Shown: in pieces, positions 49,901 through 60,900 of the stretch
How the letters are laid out: every line of letters begins with the position of its first letter
How positions within the stretch are numbered: position 1 is the stretch's first letter
NCBI RefSeq assembly: GCF_037126465.1
Contig: NC_088206.1
Location: 14,984,702 to 15,048,701, forward strand
Length of the DNA: 64,000 nt
DNA from: Ornithodoros turicata
Lineage: Eukaryota; Arthropoda; Arachnida; Ixodida; Argasidae
Direction of reading: 5' to 3'
Notes under the pieces: model-generated
What the model was told of the DNA's origin: nothing
The model's database searches: none
Seen by the model: the letters and a program-made list of their open reading frames with translations, nothing else
Made by a program: the position numbers and the translations under genes

Positions 49901-52634
49901 TAGGCACACACAAAGGTCACATGAATACAACTTCCAGGTAGGACTTATTTCAGCGCAGAAGTAGATGGTGATCAAAATTTCGATTTGTGAGCTTCGCCCG
50001 TTTGGCTGAGAGGACGTCTGTCGCCATGATGTGACCTTTTATCTCACACAGTACAAACCCAAGCAGCGAATTCCTAGGTACTTTGTCACTTGTTCAAGGG
50101 GTGCACGCTACCACCATGCACACCTCTCCAAGTATTCCGAAACTATGCGTTGGGGGCTCCAGGGATTTCCCCCCTGCATTTTTGCAACACCCCCCAGAAA
50201 TTTCTCAGGTGACCCCACCCAGCTCGGCCACCAACACGTTCTGGCAGAGGGCCCGGCGCCGCGAATTACGTCCTGTACTGTCAAACTTTGACTGTAGGAC
50301 CACAGTCATGCAGATGATCGTGCCATGCATTTGTCCAACCTGTGTGCTAGGTATTCATTGAGCTTCGTGAGACAAGGTGCTAGTCTTTTTTCTTTGTCGG
50401 TCGTGTGATTATGCATCTTAATGTTGAAATGCCGTTCATAATGAATCTGTATTCTAATGAACTGTGTTCAAACGTAATAACATATACAAATAAAACGGGA
50501 AAGCTGTGCAGAGATGTCACCATTGTGCCATGATTCTTTCCGTGTCTAAGAAAAATTCTTTGCTGTAGAACCTTCACCAAGCATACCACCCCCCACCCCC
50601 CTTGAAAGCTCGGCACCCCTCCAGCAGTGAATTTCTGGGGAAATCACTGCTGGAGGCTCCCGTAGAGATGTATGTAACCGAAACCGGCAAGCGAACGGTG
50701 ATGTCACTGGAGTGGCCCCCCAATCTCGGCTTCACTTCTCAGAGCAGTAGGGCTCCTCCTCTCTTTCCTTCCTCCATGCTGTAACGTCATTTGCTTACAA
50801 ACAGGGAGAGGTCTATAGGAGGCAGCGAACGAGTGTCCATTCGTGGAACCCAGCCCTCCCCTTCCGATTTGTTTCGGTTTCAGTCCGTCTACCAACGTCA
50901 TGACGACGTTTCTCGGGTAGAGGTCTATTTAAAATCAACGCCATATTCTGTTATCACATCCACTTGAAGTCAAAGGCGACCACGAAAAGTTTCCAATTGA
51001 CTTCCTATATAGACATAACTTTGGTAACGTTTTCTAGAGGCGTAAGAATAGAAAGAAAACCATAGCGTCCGTTGTCTATAGTACATACCTGCAACACGCT
51101 GACCGGTTGGACTGTAGTATGCCGGCACTAGAAAAATATAGGTGTATATATATACATATATATGCTATAAAGTGTATTATATTTTAGCAATAAGCACGAA
51201 GCGTGACTATGAAAATATACGAACTCGATCTTCGATATTCCTCCAGTGTTATTTGGGGGAATGGTCCTTGAGCAGTAGTGCCAGGAGGCGGACCGTAGTG
51301 CCATCCTTGCCATCCTCGAAGACTGCTGGATCGTCTTCGGTCTACGCGGGGGGGATAGGATGCCGCCACCTGGGGACCAAGCTGTAGGAGCATCCGATTG
51401 ATTGATTGTTTGATTTGGAGTGATTTAGTGACTATGAAGTTTGACGTGGTTACCAAAGAACGCCTGTCCGTTGTGGTGTCGATGGTACACTCTCAGAAAA
51501 AAGGGTGGAGCAGTTACACCTTTTAGGAGGTAATAGTTGTCGTATATGTTGTGCCTAAAACGTTGCAAAGTTCTACCTGCTACCTGGTTGAAGTCGTTCC
51601 AACAGATCAGCGCAAATCCCAAAACAAATTTTAGTTGAAGTTATCTTCGTTGTACGCAATGTGCTCAATGTCCGCTCCACTGTCAATGCTGGGAAAGCAA
51701 CACTCCCTGAAAGTGAATTGCTTCTGTGGCTGTAATAACAGCTCTTACACACATTTTTGAGCTGTACCTGCAAAGGGGTGGTAACAGGCAAGGTTACCGC
51801 ACTTTTACACTCTTTCGTCAGACGCCTATATAGCTGTAGTATAGAGGCTATCGAGTCGTTCGTTTCCAGTCGCTCTCCCCTCTGAGCGCCACCCTCCCAC
51901 TCCTCCACTTATAGACGTGACGTTACGCCGCTTAAAATTCATTTATCTCTCTATAAGCACTTTACGGACGAAAAATTAGCCATGTAGATTGTCGACGGAT
52001 GCCGAAAATAATGGTAACGGTTTTACAGATGGGTTTCCAGCACGACCTACTATAGATTACTAGATTATAACGACCGTGTCATAAGCGGAAACCCGTATGA
52101 GGAGTCCGTCCGCACGATCCGCTAGGAGCGCTACACATCGGTCCTCGAGATCCACGTCATGATTGGACGACGGAAATTTGAATTTGGAACACGCAGAAGT
52201 GAACGTACGACTACCGTAGCAGACGACAGCAACAGCTCCTATGAAAACACGCAGAATGACGATAATCAACTTTAGAAAGCTTGTACAAAAATACTAAGGT
52301 ATGCTGAAGTACAAAGTATTGCAAAAATTGAGGACGCTATAACCGGGCCGATGAGCAGCGCCACCGCTAGCTTCCAAATGCGGCGCTGCGACCATCCTTT
52401 TAACTAAGCAACTATAAGCACTGCTGACCTGTTGAGCGTACGTTGGTGTGTACTGTGGAGCCTCGTTGTACCAAGGTCCTGTCTGGTACTGTGGGTATCC
52501 TGCGTTCACTTCTCTGACCGGACCCTGCATCCCGTAGCCTGCATAGTAGCTTGGGTCCATAGCATACTGGGAAGGCTGTTGGGCATAGCCCGTGTTGGGC
52601 GTCACGTAGTCGTATGCAGGAGGGTAATAGTTGT
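46810..52634 (-). CDS. Unrecognised PPxY-containing membrane protein, tandem copy A (partial model)
   Basis: I do not recognise this family. Minus-strand exons, 5' to 3': 52634-52429, 51381-51225, 51127-51089, 49666-49604, a possible 10-nt micro-exon 49511-49502, and 48947-48847. Phases join throughout. The predicted chain begins Tyr/Pro/Gln-rich, with a PPAY motif and many Tyr-Gly/Pro-Tyr pairs. It continues through PQITLEEYRR, PAYYSPTGQRVAG and an acidic Pro/Gly linker (DPEELGSPGAVPG). It ends in one hydrophobic segment, ALAIVLGTLCFGMLTITI, in the last exon. The first coding exon (ATG) and the exon after the membrane segment were not found. A candidate terminal exon at 46911-46810 (ends STGEPS-stop) starts in phase 0, whereas the membrane exon leaves one base, so at least one exon is missing. 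Support comes from copy B, where the 39-nt exon has the same length, phase and largely synonymous changes. Known of the motif: PPxY binds WW domains. Function is unknown. Confidence 0.5.
47117..47575 (+). repeat. GGGGCAAGATGAGACA repeat cluster
   Basis: The motif appears at 47119, 47140 and 47554 in one orientation and at 47508 and 47535 in the other. GCCCCGAGAGCTGTCT is duplicated in tandem. Probably a decayed foldback element. Confidence 0.45.
47900..48260 (+). pseudogene. LINE 3' end fragment
   Basis: The plus strand reads CSRYSGQRNDLSLT, a stop, then TLERLDHHSPLDLVKLIAG, typical of the very end of LINE ORF2 (C..Y...R..L). It is followed by an untranslated tail with a GGCTCCTA...TAGGAGCC hairpin and a terminal run of TCTAA-like units. 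The frame contains a stop, so it is dead. Confidence 0.45.
48847..48947 (-). CDS. Membrane-segment exon of copy A
   Basis: Clear exon: acceptor TTTCAG, donor G/GTAAGA, 101 nt with one leading and one trailing base. It encodes ATQAIKALAIVLG, then TLCFGMLTITIALVMAKLTF, a single hydrophobic helix of about 23 residues flanked by Lys. It is preceded by a dispersed TAGACCTCT-type repeat in the intron. Hydrophobic exons of matching phase recur at 38011-38114 and, less surely, at 40112-40215. I first considered the CD225/dispanin family because of the helix and the Pro/Tyr-rich region, but the cysteine-rich first helix of that family is not visible. Confidence 0.6.
48985..49280 (+). repeat. Dispersed TAGACCTCT repeat, copy in PPxY gene A
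   Basis: Same interior order as the 34.6-kb copy (ATGACGTCATAGTG to CAACGTCATGATGACG), ending AGAGGTCTAT. Lies in the intron just 5' of the membrane exon. Confidence 0.7.
50793..50929 (+). repeat. Dispersed TAGACCTCT repeat, right-end fragment
   Basis: A left terminus in inverted orientation (AAACAGGGAGAGGTCTA) abuts a right-half copy ending GGGTAGAGGTCTA, so two fragments are joined. Confidence 0.55.
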
Positions 52635-53570
52635 CTAAAGGTATACATACGAAATGTTAGGATCAACCTCCATTTCGCTCCCCATACAGAGTGTTAGGTT
52701 ACGAAAATTTTCAGCTGTCCTAATGGCGTTCACATGCCTAAGGTAGATGTAAGAGATTCTACGCATTAGACTGTGAGGCACGTTGAACTCTTGGAACATC
52801 CTGTTTTTGTTATTGAAGCACATGAAGCACACACACAAGTCCTCCTGATGGGGGTCTATATATTCGAATCTGGGTGTAAAAAACAAAACAAAACAAAACA
52901 AGTATTTGTATTTGAACTCGGCCATTGCTAATGAAGGGCCAATATACCTCATAGGTCGCAGTAACAAAAAGGGGCTCGACGTCGCTCTCCAATTCAGTCT
53001 CAAAGACGCGTAAGGGCAATATATCATGCGATAAGTTTTTCAAAACGGATATGCGCCTCGTTGAGGTAAGGTAAACGATACTGGGTTGCGGGAAAGCAAC
53101 GCATGATGACCTTACACTATGGGGTAATATACGCAATTCAGAGTGGGCGCAATCCATCGGGATCTTTCCCCCCACATCTGTATCATCAGTTAACATTTAT
53201 GCGGTCTAATACTGTAACAGCTATTTCATCTTACAGTTCTGCATGATGGAAAATAGAATGTGCAACGGGTCGGAACAGAAAGGCCTTCGTAGAACGTTCT
53301 TCTTCTTCTTCCTCTCACTCCTTGGCCTTTATGTATAGTTCACCACACTTGATCCACCAGAGCACGACCACCGATCTTCTTCTTCTTCTTCCTCCTCCAG
53401 GGATCTTCTTTCCTTCCTCCGTCTCTTCCTCGCACTCTTTTCCCCTTCGCTCTTTCTGCATCAGTTGCTTCTTGTATACTTCTTGTTCCCAGAGATGGTT
53501 GACACCATAACGTTTCTATGTCTGCAACATTGTCTTGCGACCTAAGGCCAAGGATTATCAAATTTATTTG

Positions 53571-53852
53571 TTAATATCTGGTTAGCATCACCACTTTTTC
53601 TCCCCCCCCCCCCCGATCAAATAAGGCACTCGTCGGCAAAGACAACCATATAGTATATACAGAAGGACGGCGTAACTTTTCCTCGTGTAGTAGCTGCAAC
53701 GCAACGAGATTTCCAACCAGTTTTCCTTCACCCGTCAGCCGCCTGTCAACAATAGTCTGATCCACCTCCTTTTCGTGTGCTGGTCTTGGGTGAACGTCCC
53801 TTGTGAAAGAAGGCGGTACAGCAGTTTGACACCTCCGTGACTGCATTTTCCT
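53571..53852 (-). CDS. Hypothetical open reading frame, minus strand
   Basis: From an ATG the frame reads MQSRRCQTAVPPSFTRD and contains DQTIVDRRLTGEGKLVGNL, then LQLLHEEKLRR, before passing into a poly-G/C run and stopping. The first 65 residues have unbiased composition and could be coding or an old transposon fragment. No family recognised. It lies between the Rab GDI 5' end and the first known exon of PPxY gene copy A, on the latter's strand, but its phase relation to that exon could not be shown. Confidence 0.2.
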   Translation of the reverse strand, partial: RKMQSRRCQTAVPPSFTRDVHPRPAHEKEVDQTIVDRRLTGEGKLVGNLVALQLLHEEKLRRPSVYTIWLSLPTSALFDRGGGGEKVVMLTRY

Positions 53853-54053
53853 AACAAAGAGGGCCACGATACGTTGCGTACGTTATTAAGAGCATACAAA
53901 TATACACGTAATCCGAAAAAGAAAGCCGTCAAACACAAAATTTAATGCCATTAGTTATAACGAAGTAAATAAAATGAATAGAAGACCGCTTCAGGGTACT
54001 GCGATGCAGCAGAGACAGCCTTAATCAAGAACACAGCTGATATCCTTAGGCCA

Positions 54054-54542
54054 TTGCAGTGCGATGTAATTTATGGAAGCTATAAATATTTCCAGCATGC
54101 TGAACAAGGCAGTAAGAAGGTATACCACATTGAGAGGACAGCAGACACAGGTCAGTGCCTCAGCACGGGTGACGTGCGTCATATTTTCCTTTTTTTCGGG
54201 GAGTTTGTAAAATATCAGAACGCGTGTGACACGCGCGCATACGAAGCCAAGTTTTCTGCAGACTATTTGAACTCCAACGCATCACAAAAGCAGGTAAGTC
54301 TTGCTCATTTTTTGTGTGCACAAATTGCAGCACCGGCAGCACCCGTCCGGCAGACACAAGAGGTACGCATCCGAGTGGCGCGACTGGAACGACTGGAACC
54401 TCAGCTGGCTCCAGACAGGTGGCCCAGATCGATTAGAGAGGGACCAGATTTCGATAACTGCCGGGTGCCTGAATATTTACGGCGGTGCAACGCAAATAAA
54501 GTTATATTATTGTTCTTCGTTTATTTCTCGTCCATAGTATAG
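54054..54542 (+). CDS. Hypothetical open reading frame with downstream poly(A) signal
   Basis: A 162-residue frame that lies just left of Rab GDI on the same strand. It has GTAAGT at 54294 and TTGCAG ending at 54330, which would define a 37-nt intron. Removing it switches the last part to a frame reading KRYASEWRDWNDWNLSWLQ. An AATAAA lies at 54495-54500, near the end of both readings. It may be the 3' end of an unrecognised gene or a repeat remnant; the very short intron makes either reading uncertain. Confidence 0.25.
   Translation: MQCDVIYGSYKYFQHAEQGSKKVYHIERTADTGQCLSTGDVRHIFLFFGEFVKYQNACDTRAYEAKFSADYLNSNASQKQVSLAHFLCAQIAAPAAPVRQTQEVRIRVARLERLEPQLAPDRWPRSIREGPDFDNCRVPEYLRRCNANKVILLFFVYFSSIV
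54495..54500 (+). promoter_or_regulatory. Poly(A) signal AATAAA
   Basis: A canonical hexamer about 20 bp before a GT/T-rich stretch, near the end of the unrecognised reading frame on the same strand. It could terminate that transcript before the Rab GDI 5' region. Confidence 0.3.
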
Positions 54543-54969
54543 AAAGCTTCATGTTGTGCGTAGCAACGCGAAGTTTTCGCGCACCATATGTTTCCTGCAC
54601 AAGTCGACTAACAACCCAGCGTGTTCACCCGCATGACGTCACGCTCCGATACGGCTTAGATAAACAGCAAGTTTCGTACTCAATAAGGAGTTCCAAAAGG
54701 CAATAGAAGTGCATAAAACATGTCGAATACAAATACGTACATACGTTACAAATAGAAGGAGTGTCGAGTCGTGGTATTCATTCTCGCAGGCAGCGATGCC
54801 AACGTAAATGGGAAACTATTTTTCTCGTCGGAGGACTACATTCGGCGTAGTGGTTGGTTGTTCGACTGCCCACCTCCCTCGGTTGGCTTTTCGGAGGTTG
54901 TCGGTCTGTCTTCTCCGGTAAACAATTTGTTAGCAGTGTGTCCATCTAGTATTATCATTGTTATTCGTC

Positions 54970-57900
54970 ATGGATGAAGAGTACGACGCAATTGTGCTAG
55001 GCACAGGCTTGAAAGTGAGTAGAATAACCCTGAAAGTGCTGCATCGGGTGTGGTTTTTTCCTAACAAGTAGCCGGTGCTTCTAGGCCTAGATCCCTTCAA
55101 CTTGTCACACTGTCTTGTCATAACATTTCTGCGTGGATATGATACGCATACTTTTCTCGGGATATGCAAGCCAGAGAAAATGAACATGAACATCGATGCC
55201 TAGCTTGCAGATTGCTTTTTAAAACGATCAAACTGTGCAACGAGCACGACGGCGCTGCGTTTGCTGGCATTATTCTAGTGCGATTAAAGTTTTGCATTAT
55301 TTTAACGTAAATCATGGGCAGTGTTCATAATATGAACCGGAGTAAACACATGTACACTCATACATGTCAGCGCTGCGTCACGTAGTATTAATCAAAAACA
55401 CGTATGGTCATGTTATAGGCCTAGCATACTCCCCCGAAATTGGCCCCCTATCCTCTTCATGAAGTATTGAATGCGTTTCGTGAAACATCAAGCTATCTGT
55501 TTTGCTAGAATACAATCGTTATATTGTTTGTCGCGTGGAGTATATATTGCTATCGTGGTGGAAATAAGCAGGATGAATCGCTGTCCTGTAATCCGTGTGG
55601 GCGTTTTTTTTTTTTTTTTCTTCACTACCACTACCAGAAATGCTTGCTTACTCCTCTTATTTATAGGCATTATCATCCGGTGAATATTTCTGCAGAGTGA
55701 TATCGTTCGATAATCGCAGTTGCACCTTCCTACTGATTAAATGACTTGCACCTGTCAACGGCAAGATATGACGGCAGCCCGTTATGAGCCCAGAGTGACC
55801 TGTGAACGATAAAGAGGGAAACGAAAAAAACATACAAAAATAGGAAAGCAGGCTGCCTCGTTTCCACACCATTAGCTCGACAATTCTCTCGTTGTGACCA
55901 GTTTTTTATTTTGCTTCCTTCTAGCAAGAATGCAAAATGCTAGCGTTCCACATTTCTCTGCCTTTTTGCAAAAGCGCCCAAGTACTGTACTTCATAAAAA
56001 GCCTGCTTTCTTTGCGTCTTTCGGTTTTGTATTGCGAAAAATTGCTACAGAAGCTCTCCAGTCATCGTCACCATAAAAATAAAGTTGTTGTTTGCTAGAG
56101 TCTGTAAATGTTGCAAAAAATGTTCCGTGCAGTTAGCATTGAATTCATTCAGCAGTCATAGTTTCCTAAAACCTTTTCTCCCTGCCCCCCCTCCCCCTGT
56201 TGCATTTGAATGGCATATAATTTGTCATCTATCCCTACTATATCCCTGTTAAAAGCTGCTGTTCCTACTGTGTCTGCTTCATGTTCATTTCGTGCGAAGT
56301 GATGACACAGCCTATCATCTGCAATTACTGTGCTAGCACCACCTGCTACTCTAGCAAGGTCTAAAAGGTAATATGATGCAAAGTTGGATGTGTATAATCC
56401 ACACTGCAATCTATAATTGAACTAAGTCAGTATTAATAAATCTCATGATTTTCATGTTGCATTTTTTGCAAGTGTATCATCTGAAAGACATTGCTGCAGA
56501 CCTCGAGGGTTGTCGGGACTTCGGTTTTCCCAACCTGTGCTGCACTTCTAACTTTGAAGTGGGCTAGATGCTCTCTCAAACTTTTGTGATGCATGGTTGT
56601 AACATATGCGGTGTGAAGTTCCTAGAATCTAGGTACTCCATCTTATATAATCTTATATAACACTACGCAGTCAAACCAAAGAAGGCATGTAGCACATATA
56701 AGATGATGCATACATCCTGAAGGAACTAGGGCGCAGATGTTTTTGGTGGGTTTTAAAGCACACTTTACCTACACCGAAAGATGTGTCAGTCTGATATGTT
56801 TTATCCAGGAATGTATTCTGAGTGGGATGTTGAGCGTGAGCGGCAAGAAGGTGCTGCACATGGACCGGAACAAGTACTACGGTGGCGAGAGTGCCTCCAT
56901 TACGCCATTGGAGGAGCTCTTCACCAAGTTTTCCTTGCCAGCTGCTCAGCTTGACGAGTATGGCCGCTCGCGTGACTGGAATATTGACCTCATACCAAAG
57001 TTCCTTATGGCAAATGGTAAGCGCTCTGCTTCATGCATTGGTTGTCAAAATGTGCAGCGTTAATGATTCATATCTACTTGTCGCATACTGCCTTATGCCT
57101 AACTGGGCCCCAAAAATGTGAGAAATATGCAGTAAAAATTCTGACTATACGTAATGTTTTTTTCTTATTCTTTGTATGAAAGGAATGCATCAAATTCGAC
57201 GCTTTGAGCATTTTCTTGTGGATCACGTGGTAAAGTAAGGCCAATTTCGTTCAGGGACTAACAAAACAAAGAAGATTTGCATAGCTTATATAAATTGTGC
57301 TTTGCTTTTGGCACTGTACCGCAATGCGGATTAAAATACAAATCGCAGCTGTCTTCGTTACAGTAAAGTCAAAATGCTGCCCATTGGCCATATGCACGCG
57401 GCAAATTCACCCCGAGGTGAGGCGAGGGTGCGAGCCTTGTGCAGACCTGTAGGTCTCTGTAGGCCTAGAACATTTGTGAGTTCTGAACTTAGCACTGTTT
57501 TGATGCTGACTCTATGCATCTTGAGGCAGAAACCTGCAGAAACATAGAAAATATTTGATTTGAACCAAACATTTGTGAAAAAGGACCAGCTTTCCAAAAA
57601 CCGACAACATTTTTCATTGAGAAAGGGAGGCCACGTGGCCATCTGAAAATATGGAAAAATATGCTTTATGTGTTATTTCTTGAAAAATATGCTGTGGCAT
57701 GTCAAACAGGTATTTATATGCGCTATAGAACCGTTCAAATGGGTCCCAAACCAAATCCAAGGGTGTCTTTTTAATTGTCCACGTACTAATCCACGTCAAT
57801 CGAGGAAAAAAAGCATGCATTTTTATGAAAGTCCGCGCTTTGTTTATGTCATACACAGAGAGGTAACGATAGATATTTCTGTCTAGTATAGCCGAAAGTG

Positions 57901-60900
57901 TAAGTTTCAAAATATACTTACATTCAAAGTATCTATAGAATCTCCTTAGAACCTGTTTACCCAAATATACTCACAAGCACTGCTCCAACAAAGCGATCAG
58001 GACTTTATGCATGACTGATTTGCCAAAGCACGCCTGAATTTCTGCACTCCCGTACTTCAGCAAAAGACACTTGGACTTAGGTTCCTCCCCACGTTGCGAT
58101 TTGCCATGACAATAACCCGTGCTTATTCCCTGTTCATACATACAGGCCAGTTGGTCAAGCTGTTGATTCACACTGGCGTGACGCGATATCTGGAGTTCAA
58201 GTCCGTCGAAGGGAGCTACGTCTACAAGGCCGGGAAGATCTACAAGGTTCCCGCGGACGAAAAGGAAGCCCTTGGCTCTAGTAAGCTACTTCCTTGTCGC
58301 ACGCTAAGTTCGTGTCTAAGTGTCCCATGTCTCGTGTACTTCACCAGGCTTAATGGGCATGTTTGAGAAGAGACGCTTCCGCAACTTCCTGGTGTTTGTG
58401 CAAGAATACAGCTTTGATGACCCACGAACGTGGAAGGACGCCGACCCCAACGTGGTAACAGCTCAGCAGCTGTACGAGAAGTTTGGACTCGAAAAGGACA
58501 CTGCCGACTTTACTGGACACGCCCTGGCTTTGTACAGGGACGACGAGTAAGTGTTCCATTTCTGGGAAAGCTTTGCTCTTCTCCTGCGGTACATTTGTAA
58601 TGTTGTTGATCACCTGGTGATCATTTTTGCGTGCTACCATCACTACCCAGGTTCTGTCTCTAACCGATACCATGGCTAGGTATGCTGCCTGTCGTTAACA
58701 TGTAAAGCATTCACAGGGAATCTTTGAACGCTACCACATGAAGAATTAAGACCACAGACCACGTACTGTGGCGATGCTCACGGTCAAAGTTGTCTCACGA
58801 TGTAAAACCAAGGATGATCATAATCAAGTGTTCAGCTTGTGGTTTCTTCAGGAAACGTTAGCACACTCAGTGCCACTACAGTGCACTTTCGATAGGCAAT
58901 ACAGTGCTCTGGAATATTGCGTTATTTGTTGGTACTATTGCAGGTGATTGCTTTCAGACTTCCTGTAGCTCCGAACCAAAATACAAAAGTGCTATGCGCA
59001 GTGGTACTTCTAAGTATTGCTCGAGCTGACATGTGTTGTCGCGATCGATAAGTTCTGTTTTGACTTAGAAAAATTCCCTGCACTGTGAAGCTCTTTAGAT
59101 GTCGTTTCATTGTCAAATATTTGAGCAAAAGCTGGAGTCCTCTTGTGTTGCACTGTGAAATAGAGCACACACGAGGCCACCGAAATATTGGATTGGTCTC
59201 AGTGTGACACAAATTTGAACCGAAAATTTGCCAAACTTAGCTTGTAGAAACTAGAACTGCCAGATGTGCATGGCCGTAACAGTAGGTGATCGACGACTCG
59301 AACATGAAAGAATTGATGTTCTGAGGCTGGAACAACATAGAAGGGACAAATATACATACAAGGCCTCAATGCCTCAAGGACTCGAACATGTTCGAGATAT
59401 TTGAGAAAATACCATTCTGCCCGGCTATATAGAATAGCTTGGATATTAACGCAGCAATAACGTTGTTCCTTCGTTAGTTTCCGTATATAGTCATTTTTCC
59501 TGCAATTCGTGCAACCAGCAGCCCCCGTGGCATAGTGGTTAGGATGATCGCTTCTCACACCGAGACTGGGAGGTGGCACGGGTTCAAATCCCGAATGAGG
59601 TTTTCCCTGGGTTTTCCGAAGACTTTCCAGACGTGTCGGCGCAGTTCCCCCTGAAGTCTGCCAAGGATGCACACTAACCCCCCCTGTCCCCCACTCCTTC
59701 CTGCTGTCCTCTCTCCATCTGTCCACCTCTGTATGCCGCTCATAGCCACAGTTGCTTCACGGCACTAAAGTGGAACTAAAAACTAAAAAAAAAAAATTCA
59801 TGCAGCTGAACGACACATTTCAGGGTCTAATACTGTTCTCATTGTACGGGTCTTTCTTCATCAAAGAGTTTGTGTACTGTTATCTCTGCTCCAGTCTTCT
59901 GAAACGTTACTGTGCCTCTGATTCATTTCCAGCTATTTGACAAAGCCCTGTGCTGAGCTCATCAAGAGAGTAAAACTCTACAGTGACTCACTAGCTCGGT
60001 ACGGAAAGTCACCATACCTGTACCCTCTCTATGGCCTGGGTGAACTGCCTCAGGGCTTTGCACGACTCAGTGCCATCTACGGAGGCACCTACATGCTGGA
60101 CAAGCCCATCGACGAGATTGTGATGGAGAACGGCCGTGTGGTGGGGGTACGCTCCGGCGGTGAGACGGCGCGTTGCAAGCAGGTCTACTGTGATCCTTCC
60201 TATGTGCCCGGCCAAGTTGAGAAAGTAGGACAGGTGAGCCCACGTTGCAACAGAGGGGAGTAACAAACACGATTGTGCCGTACATGCCATGTGCTCTTCG
60301 GGAGTCCTACCCGAGCAGCACAGCATCTTGGCCCAATATTGGGAAAAATGGCCCAATATTTGCACCAACATTGCAGTATTGGTCCAATATTGGGCCAAGA
60401 TGTTGTGCTGCTTGGGTAACATGTTAAAATTCATGAAATGTTCATTTGTAAAGGTTTCTTATGAAAAATGTTGGGTGTACAGCGTGATTTGTTCTTTCTG
60501 AATCACACTGCGGTAATGTGTAACTTTGGTGTACTTTGTCTGTGCATATTTTCTATAGCACTGTTCTGTTCTGACATGGTGTAGAGATAGTCATACATAT
60601 TTGCTATATCGAAGGTGTACCTTATTTGATTAATGTTATGCATGTGTATGCAATCATATCAAAAGTACATAAATGATGCAGTTTGTTTGAGGTTTGGCAC
60701 CACTTTGAGGCACTGCATTTCCTGTGCTAATATGAGGTCTGTCAGGAGTATGGTGCCATGCTGTCAGGCAGAGCAGAACATCCAGTTATTGTACTAATAC
60801 GGTGGTTTGCTCCTGAAATATCTCGTTGGGCTAGAGAGAGGCGCTGGTGGCATTCCCGAAGCATTGACGCCTTGGACGGTGTACATGAGGACACAGCAGT

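Noticed and set aside
59199..59726. 175-codon minus-strand frame
   Set aside because: It runs through the tRNA-derived SINE and Rab GDI intron sequence, with no family resemblance.
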